From Vitellaria paradoxa (Eukaryota > Streptophyta > Magnoliopsida > Ericales > Sapotaceae), in the NCBI GenBank assembly GCA_019916065.1, contig CM034236.1, positions 53,100,690 to 53,164,689 of the forward strand: DNA of 64,000 nt, written 5' to 3'. Positions 1 to 11,240 of the stretch are shown here, piece by piece. The notes under the pieces are model-generated. The model was given only the letters and a program-made list of their open reading frames with translations, searched no databases and was not told the origin of the DNA. How positions within the stretch are numbered: the stretch's first letter is position 1; each line of letters begins with the position of its first letter. Made by a program: the position numbers and the translations under genes.

Positions 1-450
1 TAGTCAACTTTTTAGCCCATATATGACGCGTGAGAATTCTTCCACATTCCAGCGCGTAAAATGTTAAATACTTCACATGAACCCTAAAAAAAGGTCTGCC
101 ATCTGTCGCCTTTATATTAATTTAGATGACGTATTAATTGAAAAATTTACCCCTAGTCTGCCTCTTTCACCTTTTTGAAATACATATGTATATGTATATA
201 TAACACCTTATTCCACCATTTTCATTCATTTTTGAAATTCTTGCCTTCTGATATTTTTCAAATCTTTTCTGCAGTCTTCTTCCTCCATTGACGAATCTGC
301 ATCCCTACTTAAGGTTTTCCTTCTGGTGAGTGCTAAATATTACATTCTACTTTTTCTTATTTTTTTTTTAATTTAAAAACATAAGCAGACTAGCTGATGA
401 GCTTAGATCCGAGGAAAAAAAATTAAAGCCTTCAATAGAAGTACAATATT
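1..450 (+). other. Possible promoter and 5' leader of the gypsy-type gag fragment
   Basis: This stretch has no long ORF. It is AT-rich with TATA-like runs near 185-203 and a pyrimidine-rich leader at about 240-325. A good splice donor context (GGTGAGT) lies at about 324-330. It precedes the gag-like remnant and could be its leader or an LTR-derived leader. This is inference from position and composition only. Confidence 0.25.
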
Positions 451-894
451 TCCCCTAACGTAGGTATTAGGCTCTCCCGTGAAGGGGATTATAAACCAAG
501 GAAGTTCCCAATAGTTGCCATCACTGAAGAAAGTCTTAGATTCTCTTTGAATCACTTCCTTTAATCAATAATGCATAGACTTAACCTTTTTTCTAGGTGT
601 GTCACTCATAACTTCTACAAGATAGTAAATAGGATGAATGGAATCAACCAACGGTACAGATTTCATTTCATAGAATGGGATTTACTCTATTGTTATAATA
701 TCCATAAGGTTAGGAAAAACAAGGATAAGTGGTGGCCGAAGTCTCAACCAGAAAAAGTTTTGGTACACATACTTTCAAACAATATAAAAGGCTAGGAAGT
801 TGACACCTGCATTGTCAGTGGATACTGGAACCATAATCCAAACGAAGATCCATTTTCTGTAGTTCTTTTAATGTCCTTGGGCCTAGGTCGACAT
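451..894 (+). pseudogene. 5' fragment of a gypsy-type gag gene (PF04195-like)
   Basis: Conceptual reading gives RLSREGDYKPRKFPIVAITEESLRF-like text near 468-550. A second stretch at 585-840 contains NQRYRFHFIEWDLLYCY, KDKWWPKSQPEKVLV, SNNIKG, and VSGYWNHNPNEDPF. The order 'reading-frame start, NKGW-like motif, VSGNWE-like motif' is what plant proteins annotated as 'putative gypsy type transposon' (PF04195) show. The frame is broken: stops after SLNHFL and after NNIKG (where W is expected), and a frame change near 560. The gene is then interrupted by the 4.4-kb element starting at 895, and a further part resumes at about 5411. It is a decayed retrotransposon gag, not a host gene. The family call is by motif recall only. 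Confidence 0.5.
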
Positions 895-2059
895 GTCACG
901 CCCCGGATCTCGTGACTCGAGGGGTGAGTGATAAACACACACAACATGCACTAACATAACCAATCCCCATGTTCAGAGCAACGCAACGTAAGCTAGTGAG
1001 CCCGAGACATAAAATAGAATAACATAAGTTTAACCTTGACTATTACCAGGTCACATATTCCATACACCATTCTCAAATTTCATAACTTAGGCTTTAAGGC
1101 CATTACAACCAAATTGAAAAAAAGTTTAGAAGTGCACAATATTACAATTCCAAAAAAAAAAAAAAAAATTAACTGGATGACCAAGAACTTTGCTAAGCTT
1201 AGTTGGCTCATGCATAACCTCCTAGTCCAACCCCATTAGCCCACCTAATTATTATTGCCTGTACCTGCATCAAAATCTGTAGGGACGTGAATACGGGTCC
1301 ACTTGTGCCCACGATGTCTCAAGCAAACATATATGGTATGCAATCTAACCATGCAATGCATCTCAAGTAAGGTTAGCTATTTTAACATTTTCTAGAGTCA
1401 TGATATTTCATTAACCTAGTCATGCCAAATTAAGTGGAAATATATGTTCATACAACAATGCCAAAGTTTAAGCTTTTAAATTTTGGTTAATGTTTATGTA
1501 TTGCAATTCAAACTCCAATTCCATTCACAATTCAACGCCACTTTATCATTTGAATAATATTCAAGCAAGTAAATGTATTCACATCGTCATCCATTCATCA
1601 TCACATAGCACACCCACAACCAACAAATCATCAGGGGATGGGTGCATACACACTATCATCTTTTATGGGCTAATACCCAACGGAAACGATAAACCAACGT
1701 CGTCGTTTGGAACCACCGTCTAGGGCCACAAGGAGCCAAAACACATACAATGTCGTGGGCTGCTAACCTACTAGCAATGACACCAAACCCTACGCAGGTT
1801 TCGGGACTCTCAACCTGAGGATACTCTCTAAACCCTTTCTATTTCTGCACCTCACCACGGCCCCCGGCATATATAACCAATCGTTCATCACATAACATTT
1901 CATCATTCATAGGTTTACATTCAACCTCATATACTTTCTCACAATACATTTCCACATTTCGGTTTATCCCATGATTCATCACAAAACAACATTGCTTGTC
2001 GTTGCTCAATTACCTCACTCTTAATTACAAAATTCAGATTTAAGAAGGTTGAGTAAAGA

Positions 2060-3180
2060 AAATTGAGACAAACTTCCCCCAAGTGCAAGGTGTGATTGTA
2101 GCACAAAATACTGGTGATTACCAGGTCATTTCCACAGGGACCTAAGGAGCAAATGAATGGTTGAATCTAATGGATTTTATTAGCAAAACAAAGGCTCACA
2201 AAAATGTAAAATAGAAGTAAAAATCTGATTTGGAAACGTTTGTGGTTTTGAAAATGAGTTTTGAAATAAAAATTAAATTTACTTGGAAACTGATATCTAA
2301 AAAGATGGGCAAGGCAATTTCAATGCCTCTCCAAATCAATCTCAAAATGCCAAGAGTGTATCAATCATCAATCCTATTTGTTCCAATTTTTAAGAAATTA
2401 ATTTCAATTAAAACAAGCCATGGATCAAACACATGATGTGCATAATCTATCTTAAGAACAATAGAGATTCTAAGTCTAGCAACTCTCATGCAAATTTGCA
2501 ATGAAAGTTCTAAGTTAAATAACCCCTATGAGCCCATTGATAGAATATGTAAATCAATGTCAATCGAACCTTGAATCAATGATGTCTAAAGCAATTAGAT
2601 ACAAACAAAATTTGTGATCAAAGAACTCAGAATAAACCCATGAAAATCAGCATCTTGAGAATTATTGGAAATGACATTGTCCTTGCCTTGGCCCAAGAAG
2701 AACTCAGCCGGTCATTCTCAGGAAATTAGAAACAAAAATAGAAAGATAAAATTGAGACATTGAAATCTGAAATTGCAATTGAGTTGAAATCTAATTACAG
2801 CAGTTGAAATTGGAAAAATGAAATTCAAGACCCAAAACCTAAGCTACAGCAATAACAATCATGAGATAAACAAAGCTCTCATCCTCTACTTAAAAGAAAA
2901 CTCTTAGACCTCTCCAGCTCCCTCTGTCTCTATATCTTCCTCTCTGTAACCTCGTCCCGTGTGTATGCGCGTGGGATCTGTTACTGGGATATTACGCGTC
3001 ATTCGAATGCTGCAACTTTGTATTCGAATACAACATTCCCTCCAGCACTCAATGCACTCTCTAAAAGCATTTGAATGGGTCAGATCCATCATCCGAATAC
3101 AATTTCCTGCTTCAAAAATCTCAGAGCTAATGATTTGATCCCCTGGTATTGATCTTAAGAAAAATTCTGAATCTACCAAA
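2060..3180. repeat. Possible nested repeat inside the LTR-like element
   Basis: From about 2060 the sequence changes character (a block around 2080-2150 on 'gcaaggtgtgattgtagc' and 'tttccacagggacctaagg'). It runs about 1.1 kb without coding potential, to roughly 3180. The phrase around the allowed site resembles sequence found in other plant retrotransposon untranslated regions. I could not define its ends or a target duplication, so this is only a marked region. Confidence 0.2.
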
Positions 3181-3907
3181 GAGGTTTAAATCAACTGATG
3201 TGTTGTGTTCAAGCTCATCGAATCTTTCACTTCTACATTACTTCTCATTTGCAACTTTAGTGAGCTCATTTTACCTTCCATGTGATGAAAACTCAACATA
3301 TGCTCTATTTGAGTGAAGGAGATAAAATCTGCATAAGACAAGAGTTTTATATTATTTATATGCCATAAAAAGGTGTAAATCAACTAGTCAATGTGCGACA
3401 ATAGAGGTCCAATCAAACATTGATCGAACATCATTAAACATTCAACATTTTTCAATACTATGAACATGAGTTCTCTTTTGTCAACTCACATTTCATTTAA
3501 TCAATCATAAGTTCATATACTTCAACATTAAATTTACAACAAGGTATATTCACAATTCTATTCAATTAAGACTCATACCTCAAAGTAATTTTTCAAGTCA
3601 TGCAATTCAAGTTGACTTTCACTTGCCCTTTCAAGTTAAATCTCATAAGCTTAAGTTAAACACTCCTTAATCACTTTTAAAAACTCATTTCCCTCTTAAA
3701 ATCCATGTAATTAATCAATTAAAAGTTTCATATAAAAATAAATTACAAACACTTTCATAAGTCTAAGGGAGGAGGTCAAACTAAGCAAAGACAGGAAAAG
3801 TGACCTAGTCTTGGTGGGTGCCCCACATAGACCATGGGTGCCTCTTGAGGGTTATGGGCGCCCCACATAAGTTCACGGGCGCCCCTCTGTTATCCAGAAT
3901 GTTACGA

Positions 3908-4073
3908 TGTTCTGGTTCTAGCTCTAAGTCATGTTTCGTTCCAAACTTTACCGAATCCAATATTTAACCTAATATCTCATTTCTTGGGTTGTTTAGGACC
4001 TAGAAGACTCTAAAAAGTCCGTCTAAACCAATTTTAATTCATTCATTCTTCAATACAAAAATCTTGATTCAAC

Positions 4074-4106
<33 letters not shown>

Positions 4107-4773
4107 CATTCATCCACACAAATTTCACCTCCACGATTTCCAATTCTTAAATAAATTTCATAGAAGTATTTACTAGATCAATTACATCTCATATATGCTA
4201 AAATAAGACTAGAAATTCCTACCTTGAGCTTGAACAAAGTGGATCAAGTGAAGTAGTGAATTCTCAGTTTCGGCTCCTAACTTTGTCTTGATTGATCTCT
4301 TCACCATTTGATCCAAACAACAAACAAAATACATGAAAATGTTCCGGTTCAAGCTCTAAGTCATGTTTCTAGGTTCCAAACTTTACCGAATCCAATATTT
4401 AACCTAATATCTTATTTCTTGGGTTGTTTAGGACCTAGAAGACTCTAAAAAGTCCGTCTAAACCAATTTTAATTCATTCATTCTTCAATACAAAAATCTT
4501 GATTCAACCTATATATATATATATATATATACACATCCATTCATCCACACAAATTCCACCTCCACGGTTTCCAATTCTTAAATAAATTTCATAGAAGTAT
4601 TTACTAGATCAATTACATCTCATATATGCTTAAATGAGACTAGAAATTCCTACCTTGAGCTTGAACAAAGTGGATCAAGTGAAGTAGTGAATTCTCAGTT
4701 TTGGCTCCCAACTTTGGCTTGATTGATCTCTTCACCATTTGATCCAAACAACAAACAAAATATATGAAAATGT
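3908..4773. repeat. 435-bp tandem duplication
   Basis: Copy 1 runs from about 3908 to 4338 and copy 2 from about 4339 to 4773. Shared landmarks are ctctaagtcatgtttc (3922 and 4354) and gtttaggacctagaag (3991 and 4426), giving a period of 432-435. Each copy contains its own (TA)n microsatellite, at about 4075-4102 and 4510-4531. The copies differ by scattered substitutions and a few bases of length. It lies wholly inside the LTR-like element. Confidence 0.85.
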
Positions 4774-4918
4774 TCCTTAAGAACTCAATTTCAATCCCTT
4801 AAAATTAATTTACATTCGGCTAGGGCTTGAGCAACTTACCAACCCTTCCAAATTTTTGGTTTCCACCTCCTCTTCCGGTTTTCCTTCAAAACCTCCAAAA
4901 TCTCTCTCTTTCTCTCCT

Positions 4919-4920
<2 letters not shown>

Positions 4921-4949
<29 letters not shown>

Positions 4950-4951
4950 CA
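4921..4951. repeat. (TA)n microsatellite
   Basis: About 15 TA units. It is the third TA tract of the LTR-like element. Confidence 0.9.
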
Positions 4952-5410
4952 AGTTTGGCTTAACCCCCAAGCATTCTACAGGAGCCTAATCCCTTTTTCC
5001 CATACCCTATAAACCTAGGGTTTAGGTTAGGTCTCGACTGTCAAACCAAAGGACACCGTACTGTTGACTGTCTGTACAAGTAGGGTGCCCCTCATGGACC
5101 ACGGGTGCCCGTCCTAAAGCCATGGGCGCCTCTCTTAACTTTGGGCGCCCCTCAGCATGCTCCCGAGTCAAAATGTTGACTTTTGAGCTATTTTGTCAAT
5201 TTCTTCCAAAATTCACACCCCTAAGTCATCTTTAATGACTAATATTACTTAATTAACATACTAACATGCCCAAAACATGTTAAAACCATCAAATTATATT
5301 GACATAAAAATTCGGGATATTACACGACAGATTTCAGATTTCCATTTATCAACTAATTTTGTACTTTAAAGATGATATTTAAACTAAATATTCCTTATAT
5401 TTTTATGCAG

Positions 5411-6050
5411 CCAAAGAAGCAAAGAAGTCCTGGGCTAAGGGCAACTATACTGACAATGCACATTTGGAAGAAGTTTGGAAGTTCCTCGAGGGCCCAAAGC
5501 TGTACCCCTTTGCTAGAGCTGCCCTAGTCCTATTCGATTTTGTGCTGAGCTACAGTTTCTTTATCTCTTCTCCTCAAGGCTTTGCAATCGATGAAGCCAT
5601 TACTAGACTTCAGAAGTGGTTTACCTCCACCCCCGAGGAGAAACAAGTATTCTATGCCTTGAAACATAGAGATTGGGTACCTTTACCGCCATTTGCCATT
5701 CCCTTGTTCTAGTTTAACCAATCCAACCAATCCATCTAGTCCATCTAATTTATCCCGCTAAGCAGATATCTACAAGTGTGGATCCATGTACTAGAAGATT
5801 GCTTGAGGAAAAAAAGAAAGCAATCAATCTTACTCTAATCAGGCACACTGAGGACATGGCTCCCCAACAAAATCTGAGGAGGGAAGTGGAGCTAAAGGTC
5901 GAGAAGAAAAAGGTTGAGATGGCTAAAAAGAGAAAAGTCAAGGAAGAGAAGGCCAAAGCTACCCAAAAAGAGAAACAAACAAAGAAGAAGGAAGAAGAAT
6001 CAGAGATGGCCATCCTTGACCCCTCTAATGACCTTGCAAAACAGCCATAA
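5411..6050 (+). pseudogene. 3' fragment of the gypsy-type gag gene
   Basis: After a splice-acceptor-like TATTTTTATGCAG ending at 5410, an open frame reads AKEAKKSWAKGNYTD, then EEVWKFLEGPKLYPFARAAL and STPEEKQVFYALKHRDW, with a stop at 5710-5712. A second open stretch in another frame follows a possible acceptor at 5764. It encodes a lysine/glutamate-rich coiled coil (LLEEKKKAINLTLIRHTEDM, KVEKKKVEMAKKRKVKEEKA) and ends LAKQP-stop at 6050. A hydrophobic-then-charged coiled-coil layout is usual downstream of the gag-like domain of these elements. Together with 451-894 it would form one gene split by the 895-5324 insertion. A host gene of unknown function is the alternative. Confidence 0.45.
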
Positions 6051-6500
6051 AACGTTCCTATAGGTGTCAGAAGTAGGATCAATCATTAATCTCTTCGTAG
6101 AAGCTTCCCAATCTTCTAGAAAATATTCGTTCACGGTGTCAGTTTTTTGCTGCACATAGTCAGATTGAAAGACCTCCAGCTCCTTGGAGTAACTCTCTTC
6201 CAAATTCTTGATCTCGTTGGCATAAGCCTTTTCTAAGTTCTTAATAGCCTTGTCTTTCTTTAGCAGGGAATCTGACTTACCCTTCAGTTCAACCATTAGC
6301 CTTTCCTATTCATACTTCAAGTTGGAAAGCTCCAGTCTGTATTTGGAGATCTCTTCTGCCATTTTTTCTTGCTCAACTCTCATCGCAGAGAGCTCAGCGT
6401 CCTTGGTGGTCACATGACATGCCTTTTCTATCAGTTCTTCATCCTTGGCAGCAAGGAGCTTCTCCAGGACTCCAACTCTATCAGTTTTCAGCAGTAAGGA
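6051..6500 (-). pseudogene. Inverted coiled-coil fragment of a gag-like protein
   Basis: On the minus strand the frame from about 6500 down to 6050 reads as a long coiled coil: LLAAKDEELIEKACHVTTKD, AELSAMRVEQEKMAEEISKY, then (after a stop near 6300) VELKGKSDSLLKKDKAIKNL and ANEIKNLEESYSKELEVF, then STKRLMIDPTSDTYRN. This resembles the C-terminal tail of plant gag-like transposon proteins. It faces the plus-strand fragment that ends at 6050, so the two pieces meet tail to tail. An inversion or two separate insertions would explain this. Confidence 0.4.
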
Positions 6501-8601
6501 GCTTTTCTATCAGTTCTTTCGTCCTTGTATTTATAGTAAGATAAAATAAATTAATTAATATATAAATAATTGAATTGTAACGATTATATATATAGATATG
6601 TATATATCAGAGTATATGATGGTGTTTTTTTTTTAAATGCCTTTCATTCTATATTTAATGTCTCCCACTCAGCATTAAATGCACGTGAAAGAGAGTATCG
6701 GAATAGATAGAATATAACCTTAAGAAATGTCCAGATGTTACATTTATCTGTCACTTGTAAAGAAATGAACTAATTAGGTTAACTACGAGGTAATAAATTC
6801 ACTTCGTTTATTATCATTTTGCATTTATGGTTAGAATCACACCAATATAATTTTACAAAATGGTGGGACCCAACTACAGTGATTTATTAATTATTAAATC
6901 AACACCTACCATATTTCTATTGTGTTTGAGATGATGCCATGTGTCCATGATTATTTTTGCACTTACAATCTAAATTATTTAGATGGTTTAATAGAAGAAT
7001 GAATTCTTATCAAATTTTACTATTTTGGATTAGATTTCAAAATAATATTCTTAAAATTAAAGTTATAAAATTAAATCAAATTTAATTCATGAAATTTTAT
7101 TTTAATTTCAAACATAAGCATTGGTAAGAATTATTACCAAATAAATTCAAATCCTATCAAATCTACTATTCTGAATAGAGTGTTAAAATCAATAAAATGT
7201 TTATTATTTAAAAAAAAGTGAGTAAAAATACTTTTTTATTTATGTTTTTCTATACAAATTTTGGAAAAAAATAAAAAATAAAAAAAATTTAACAAATATA
7301 TTTTTATTGTAAATTTTAAAAAATTTATGAACATAAAAATAGTGAATACAAACGTTATCAACCTCGATCATAATGTTAATTACTGGTTTCAATACATATA
7401 GTGATGACAAGTATGCAGGGCACCTCTCGCTACAATGAAACAGATTTACGCTGGTTTTGATTTAAAATAAACGGGGTTAGTTCATATATATACAACATAA
7501 AATATGTATATAAAAAAAAGTGTCATAAATGGGTTAATCTGTACTTATTCATTTGATTATAGTAATTAAGATCCTGTTTAGAAATACTGGCAGTGCCAAT
7601 ATTGTAATCATCATTTTGACACTGCACTCGTTAATTTTAAATAATTGAGCTTAATTTTTAATTTGAAAGGGATTTTGCCTTTGACTTTTATGATCAACAG
7701 AATGTGCTACTATGACTGATTTTGATTAATTTTTCAAAAACATATGTTATTAAATTGTTATACTCAATTATTAATACGAGATGTTGCCTTCATTTGGAGG
7801 AAAAAAATGTTTCTAAATTTTGAGCTAATCTTAGAGAACTTTTGATATAAGATGAAAAGTTTGAGTGTGAAAAATTATGAGGGTAATTGTTACTCTAATA
7901 ATAGTTAATAAGTAATAAGTTTATGATATTTATGTTTAGATTGATATAGTAAATATTACCCAGTAGTAATTATATTATGTTTAGAATACTAAGAGATAAC
8001 ATTACGTGAAAGAGAATAGCAAAATAATGTTTTACATGGTAATTAAAAAAATGTATAACTTTTTTATTACTTCTCGTTACTCACCTTATTCCATTAATAA
8101 CAATTTATCCTCGTAAATAAAAAAAAGTGTAGTTGTTACTTTATCTTCCAAACTAATGCAACAGAAAAAAAATAATTACTATAGTAAAATTTATTTTTTG
8201 TTATCCTCCAAAGCAAACATATTCTTAAGAAACATTTAATATGGGATGAAAATTTTGAAAATAAGAAATTATAAGGATAATTGTTACCTGATAAGAAGGG
8301 GTAACAAGTTCATAAATTTTTTAAAAATTTTTAAATATTTTCAACAAACCCCCCACACCAAACCGAATTTAACAATTAACTGGAAATGCAAGCACGTGAA
8401 AGCCAAGCTGTCAATCATCCAAGATAAGAACAAAATGTAACATCACCCGTACACAGAGACCGGAAACAAGCAAAGAGATGACCCAGTATCCGTCACCTCT
8501 GCCAATTCATCAGTACTGCTCTGTATTTTCCCTATCATGCATGATATCCGCTTTTCATCAAAATCTCTGAATAGCGAGAGAGAGAGAGAGAGACAATTAA
8601 C

Positions 8602-8634
<33 letters not shown>

Positions 8635-8677
8635 TTAAATTTCTTCCTCACCCTAACTGGGTTATTAGCTGATTTGT
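6501..8677. other. AT-rich intergenic DNA with MITE remnants
   Basis: No supportable gene. About 7830-8010 and 8220-8345 match, in reverse orientation, the 46800-46970 segment of the duplicated repeat (shared 'gggtaattgttac', 'gtaatattacc' and 'ttggataga' type blocks). They are therefore dispersed copies of one MITE-like family. A (GA)n tract lies at about 8574-8593 and a (TTA)n microsatellite at about 8604-8634. The last two lie just 3' of the gene ending at 8678 and may be within its 3' UTR. Confidence 0.5.
8604..8634. repeat. (TTA)n microsatellite
   Basis: About ten perfect ATT/TTA units, directly downstream (minus strand) of the stop codon of the five-exon gene. Confidence 0.9.
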
Positions 8678-11240
8678 TTAGCACCCATTGATCATGCGGT
8701 GAATAAAGAAATTCTTCTTTCTTGAATTGTGCGCTTCTCTCTGCCTCTTTCCCATCCACAAACACTTCCACGACAAGCACCCAACTTGCCTGCATCTGCA
8801 GCACATCATTTGCGTTGCTTTCTTTCCCTTATCTTCCCCCTCCTTTCTTTTTGTTTCTTCTTTCTCTCTTGTTTCTTTCACTTTAGCCTGCTGCATTTCC
8901 CATATATATATATATATATATGTATATACTCCACATTACGGTCATATATGTGTGTGTGTGTGTGTACGATATATATATTTGGAAATATCTGGCCAAATTT
9001 GGCTATCAGAGGAATGCCTTGCAGGTTGATTTTCCAAAAACCAATGAAAATTCTTAAAGAGTTTTCAAATCAACTTCAAATTTAATTTTCTAGCATAAAT
9101 TAATTTAGCTACTTGATGACGATGATGATGGTGAGTTATGAAAATCAGGCCAATCCTTTTTTGGGTTTAGATGTTGCAACTTAACCACAAAAAAAAAAAA
9201 AAAAAAAAAAAGTTTTAGATGTTACAATAGTTTTAGAACCCAGAAAGAAGAAGACAAGGACTGGAAGAGAAGAAAAAGGAAAATGAGAGCAGACAATCAA
9301 TGTTTGAACATGCATAATGCAGGGAGCATCTTCACAGACTGAGAGAAGGCCAAAAGGAAGACCAGAGAAAAGAGAGCTATAGCAGTCCATTTTGCACATA
9401 TATGCACTGATTTCTTTTTTCTTGGACATTGGACTGCATGTTTGTTTTTTAACTCCAAAAAAGACATATTCCTGTGTTTTTGGCCCCTGAAAAAAAAAAA
9501 AGCTTACTTCTGGCGGAAATTTTATAGTTGCTCTGAAACACAACAGGGCTTCAGATATATACAAGAAACGTATATGCCACAAGAATGCAAGTTAATTAAT
9601 GTGCCCATGACTGACACTTGGGGGGGGAGGGGGCCGATTCTGATTCAACCTTGAAGGGTCATGTCCAATTTGAATGACATCAATCCGGAAATATTGGTTG
9701 CTTTGGGAATGACAATTTCTTTTATTAGGAAGAAGGACACATAACTTGCTCAATTAGGAGAAGATATATATATATAAAATAATTAGTTTTGATATGGTTA
9801 TTAGTGTAAAATAAAATTATACAAGCAACGCACTATGACATGACATGTAGTCATTTTTATAATTTAAAAAAAAAAGAAAAGAAAAAGAATGTATATTTAG
9901 CACAATTTTTTTTTTTTTTTGGGTTATTCGGAGAAGAGAATTGAACTTAAATTTGCTTCCTCTACCCAGTAAGGAAAATTGAAGTAGACAACATATCGTT
10001 CCATTTCAGTTTTATTGTCTTGCAGCCAAAGAAATGGCACTGTGTTTCAAATGAAATCATTTAAAATTTTTTTAGAAGAACATACCTTTTCCTCAAAATC
10101 CAGTTTTGGCATATTACGGTTAGGCGAATCTTCAGCTTCTTCCTCATCTCGCTTGATCGATCCTTCACCGATCGAAGGAGTCGGGGCAGGGCTAGGACTA
10201 CTTGAACTCAGTCCGGGCGGTGTACATTGAGTTCCCACATCCCTCGTCTTGCAAGCCACTTTTTTCCCTGTAGTAGACAGTGTAATGATAAAAGGAGACG
10301 ACTCAGTACACCAGACCAGACTCCAGAGTAATATAAAGCGAATAAATATTGAAGATTGCCACATATATATATATATATATATATAAGAGATGAAATAGGA
10401 TAGTAAAGAAAAGCTATGACAAAGGGTTATATATATATATATGGACCTTGAATTGGAGAGTGAACTTCATTCTTATGTCCAGTGAAAGAAGACTTTGATT
10501 GGACTAATCTTGTGTGGGAATTAGGCGCAGGGTACTGGATAAGAGGTGCAGACATTGTAATTCTGCCCGCAGCTAAGCTGCGGAACGATCTCCCGCTAAG
10601 TGTTTTTGCAGACAAACACTCCATTGGAACCTCTCCTGACTGCGGGTTGCATATATACTTCTCAGCTTCGTTCCACTTGGAGTTCAAAGCAAACCCATCT
10701 GGCGATGATGACGAAAAGTACTCCCAGCTATAAGCTGATGATCTTGCCAGCTGCAATGCTGCATATATTATCACCAAAGGTCCCCACTAATTTGTCACTT
10801 GTCACTCGATTTTTATACACTATATGTATATCATCTTAATCTTCTTGAAATTAAGTAAGGTTTTTGCACGTTTACCTTTGAGAGCAGCGGTGAATGAGTA
10901 TGTCGATGGGTCGATTTCTTCTGGGATATTGAAAAAGATGAGAGTTAACTACTGAAGTGTTAATCTGAGATATATATATATATATATATGTATGTATATA
11001 GAGATAGAGAGAGAGAGAGAGAGAGGTACCAGTTAAGGTGTAACCGGGGGAAGAAGCAGTGCTAGAAATGGTTACATTTGATCTGAAAGACCTTGTACTG
11101 CCTTCTCTGAAGCTTCTGATATTGGATGTTGAAAACCTTCTGGAGCTGGTGTTTTCGCGGCTGACCACTCGGGCCTTCACTGCCCATTCTCTTAAATTGA
11201 ATTCAGCCTCATTGCCTCCCTGTTCCATCGCAGAGCTCAT
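8678..11240 (-). CDS. Plant-specific 320-aa protein, remorin-like features, five exons
   Basis: Function unknown. Exons (minus): 11240-11030, 10920-10876, 10758-10447, 10267-10086 and 8890-8678. All introns are GT..AG, and phases (1,1,1,0) join without a stop to give 320 codons plus TAA. The start ATG at 11240 opens MSSAMEQGGNEAEFNLREWA. Residues 30-68 are Ser/Arg-rich (SRENTSSRRFSTSNIRSF). The exon 1/2 join gives SPGYTLTEEIDPSTYSF. Exon 3 gives AYSWEYFSSSSPDGF, KWNEAEKYI and GEVPMECLSAKTLSGRSFRS. Exon 4 has TRDVGTQCTP (about 197-206) and a Ser/Pro stretch. Exon 5 is Lys/Glu-rich and then Cys-rich (CCRCRQVGC, 280-288). The RDVGTQ-TP and WNEAEKYI motifs recall the N-terminal regions of long remorins, but no Remorin_C coiled-coil domain is visible. 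Exon 5 is the weakest link: its acceptor is preceded by a TA tract rather than pyrimidines. Expression data would settle the 3' end. Confidence 0.7.
8891..10085 (-). other. Intron 4 of the remorin-like gene
   Basis: About 1.2 kb with donor GTATGT at 10085. It holds TA/GT microsatellites, an A tract of about 26 at 9187-9212, a homopolymer G run near 9620 and a T run near 9908-9920. ORFs of 70-133 codons on both strands here lack recognisable domains. Confidence 0.5.
8901..8922. repeat. (TA)n microsatellite in intron 4
   Basis: A TA run immediately upstream (minus sense) of the last acceptor. A (GT)n run at about 8949-8966 follows. Confidence 0.9.
10364..10441. repeat. Two (TA)n tracts in intron 3
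   Basis: TA runs at about 10364-10385 and 10428-10441, both within the 179-bp intron 3 (10268-10446) of the remorin-like gene. Confidence 0.85.
10969..11024. repeat. (TA)n plus (GA)n in intron 1
   Basis: A TA/TG tract at about 10969-11000 followed by GA repeats to about 11024, in the 109-bp intron 1 of the remorin-like gene. Confidence 0.85.

Larger units (their letters stand above)
895..5324 (-). mobile_element. 4.43-kb solo-LTR-like element with 5-bp TSD
   Basis: On the plus strand the element begins TGTCACGCCCCGG and ends CGGGATATTACA, so it has TG..CA ends and an imperfect 12-bp terminal inverted repeat (TGTnAynnCCCG). The 5 bases CGACA lie directly before it (890-894) and directly after it (5325-5329). 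A 5-bp target duplication with TG..CA ends is the signature of LTR-retrotransposon integration. No gag or pol ORF was seen inside, so the unit is best read as a very long solo LTR (Del/Tekay-type LTRs reach this size) or a non-autonomous derivative. Minus orientation is a guess from the TGTAATATCCCG end. It carries a 435-bp tandem duplication, several (TA)n tracts and GGGYGCC clusters. It is inserted in the gag remnant. Confidence 0.6.

Noticed and set aside
4827..5012. 61-codon ORF in the LTR-like element
   Set aside because: Includes (IY)n encoded by a TA microsatellite; no motif.
8727..9085. Plus-strand ORFs of 100-118 codons
   Set aside because: They run through TA/GT microsatellites and lie opposite exon 5 and intron 4 of the remorin-like gene.
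9181..9582. 133-codon minus-strand ORF
   Set aside because: Contains poly-Phe from an A run and lacks any domain; it is intronic.
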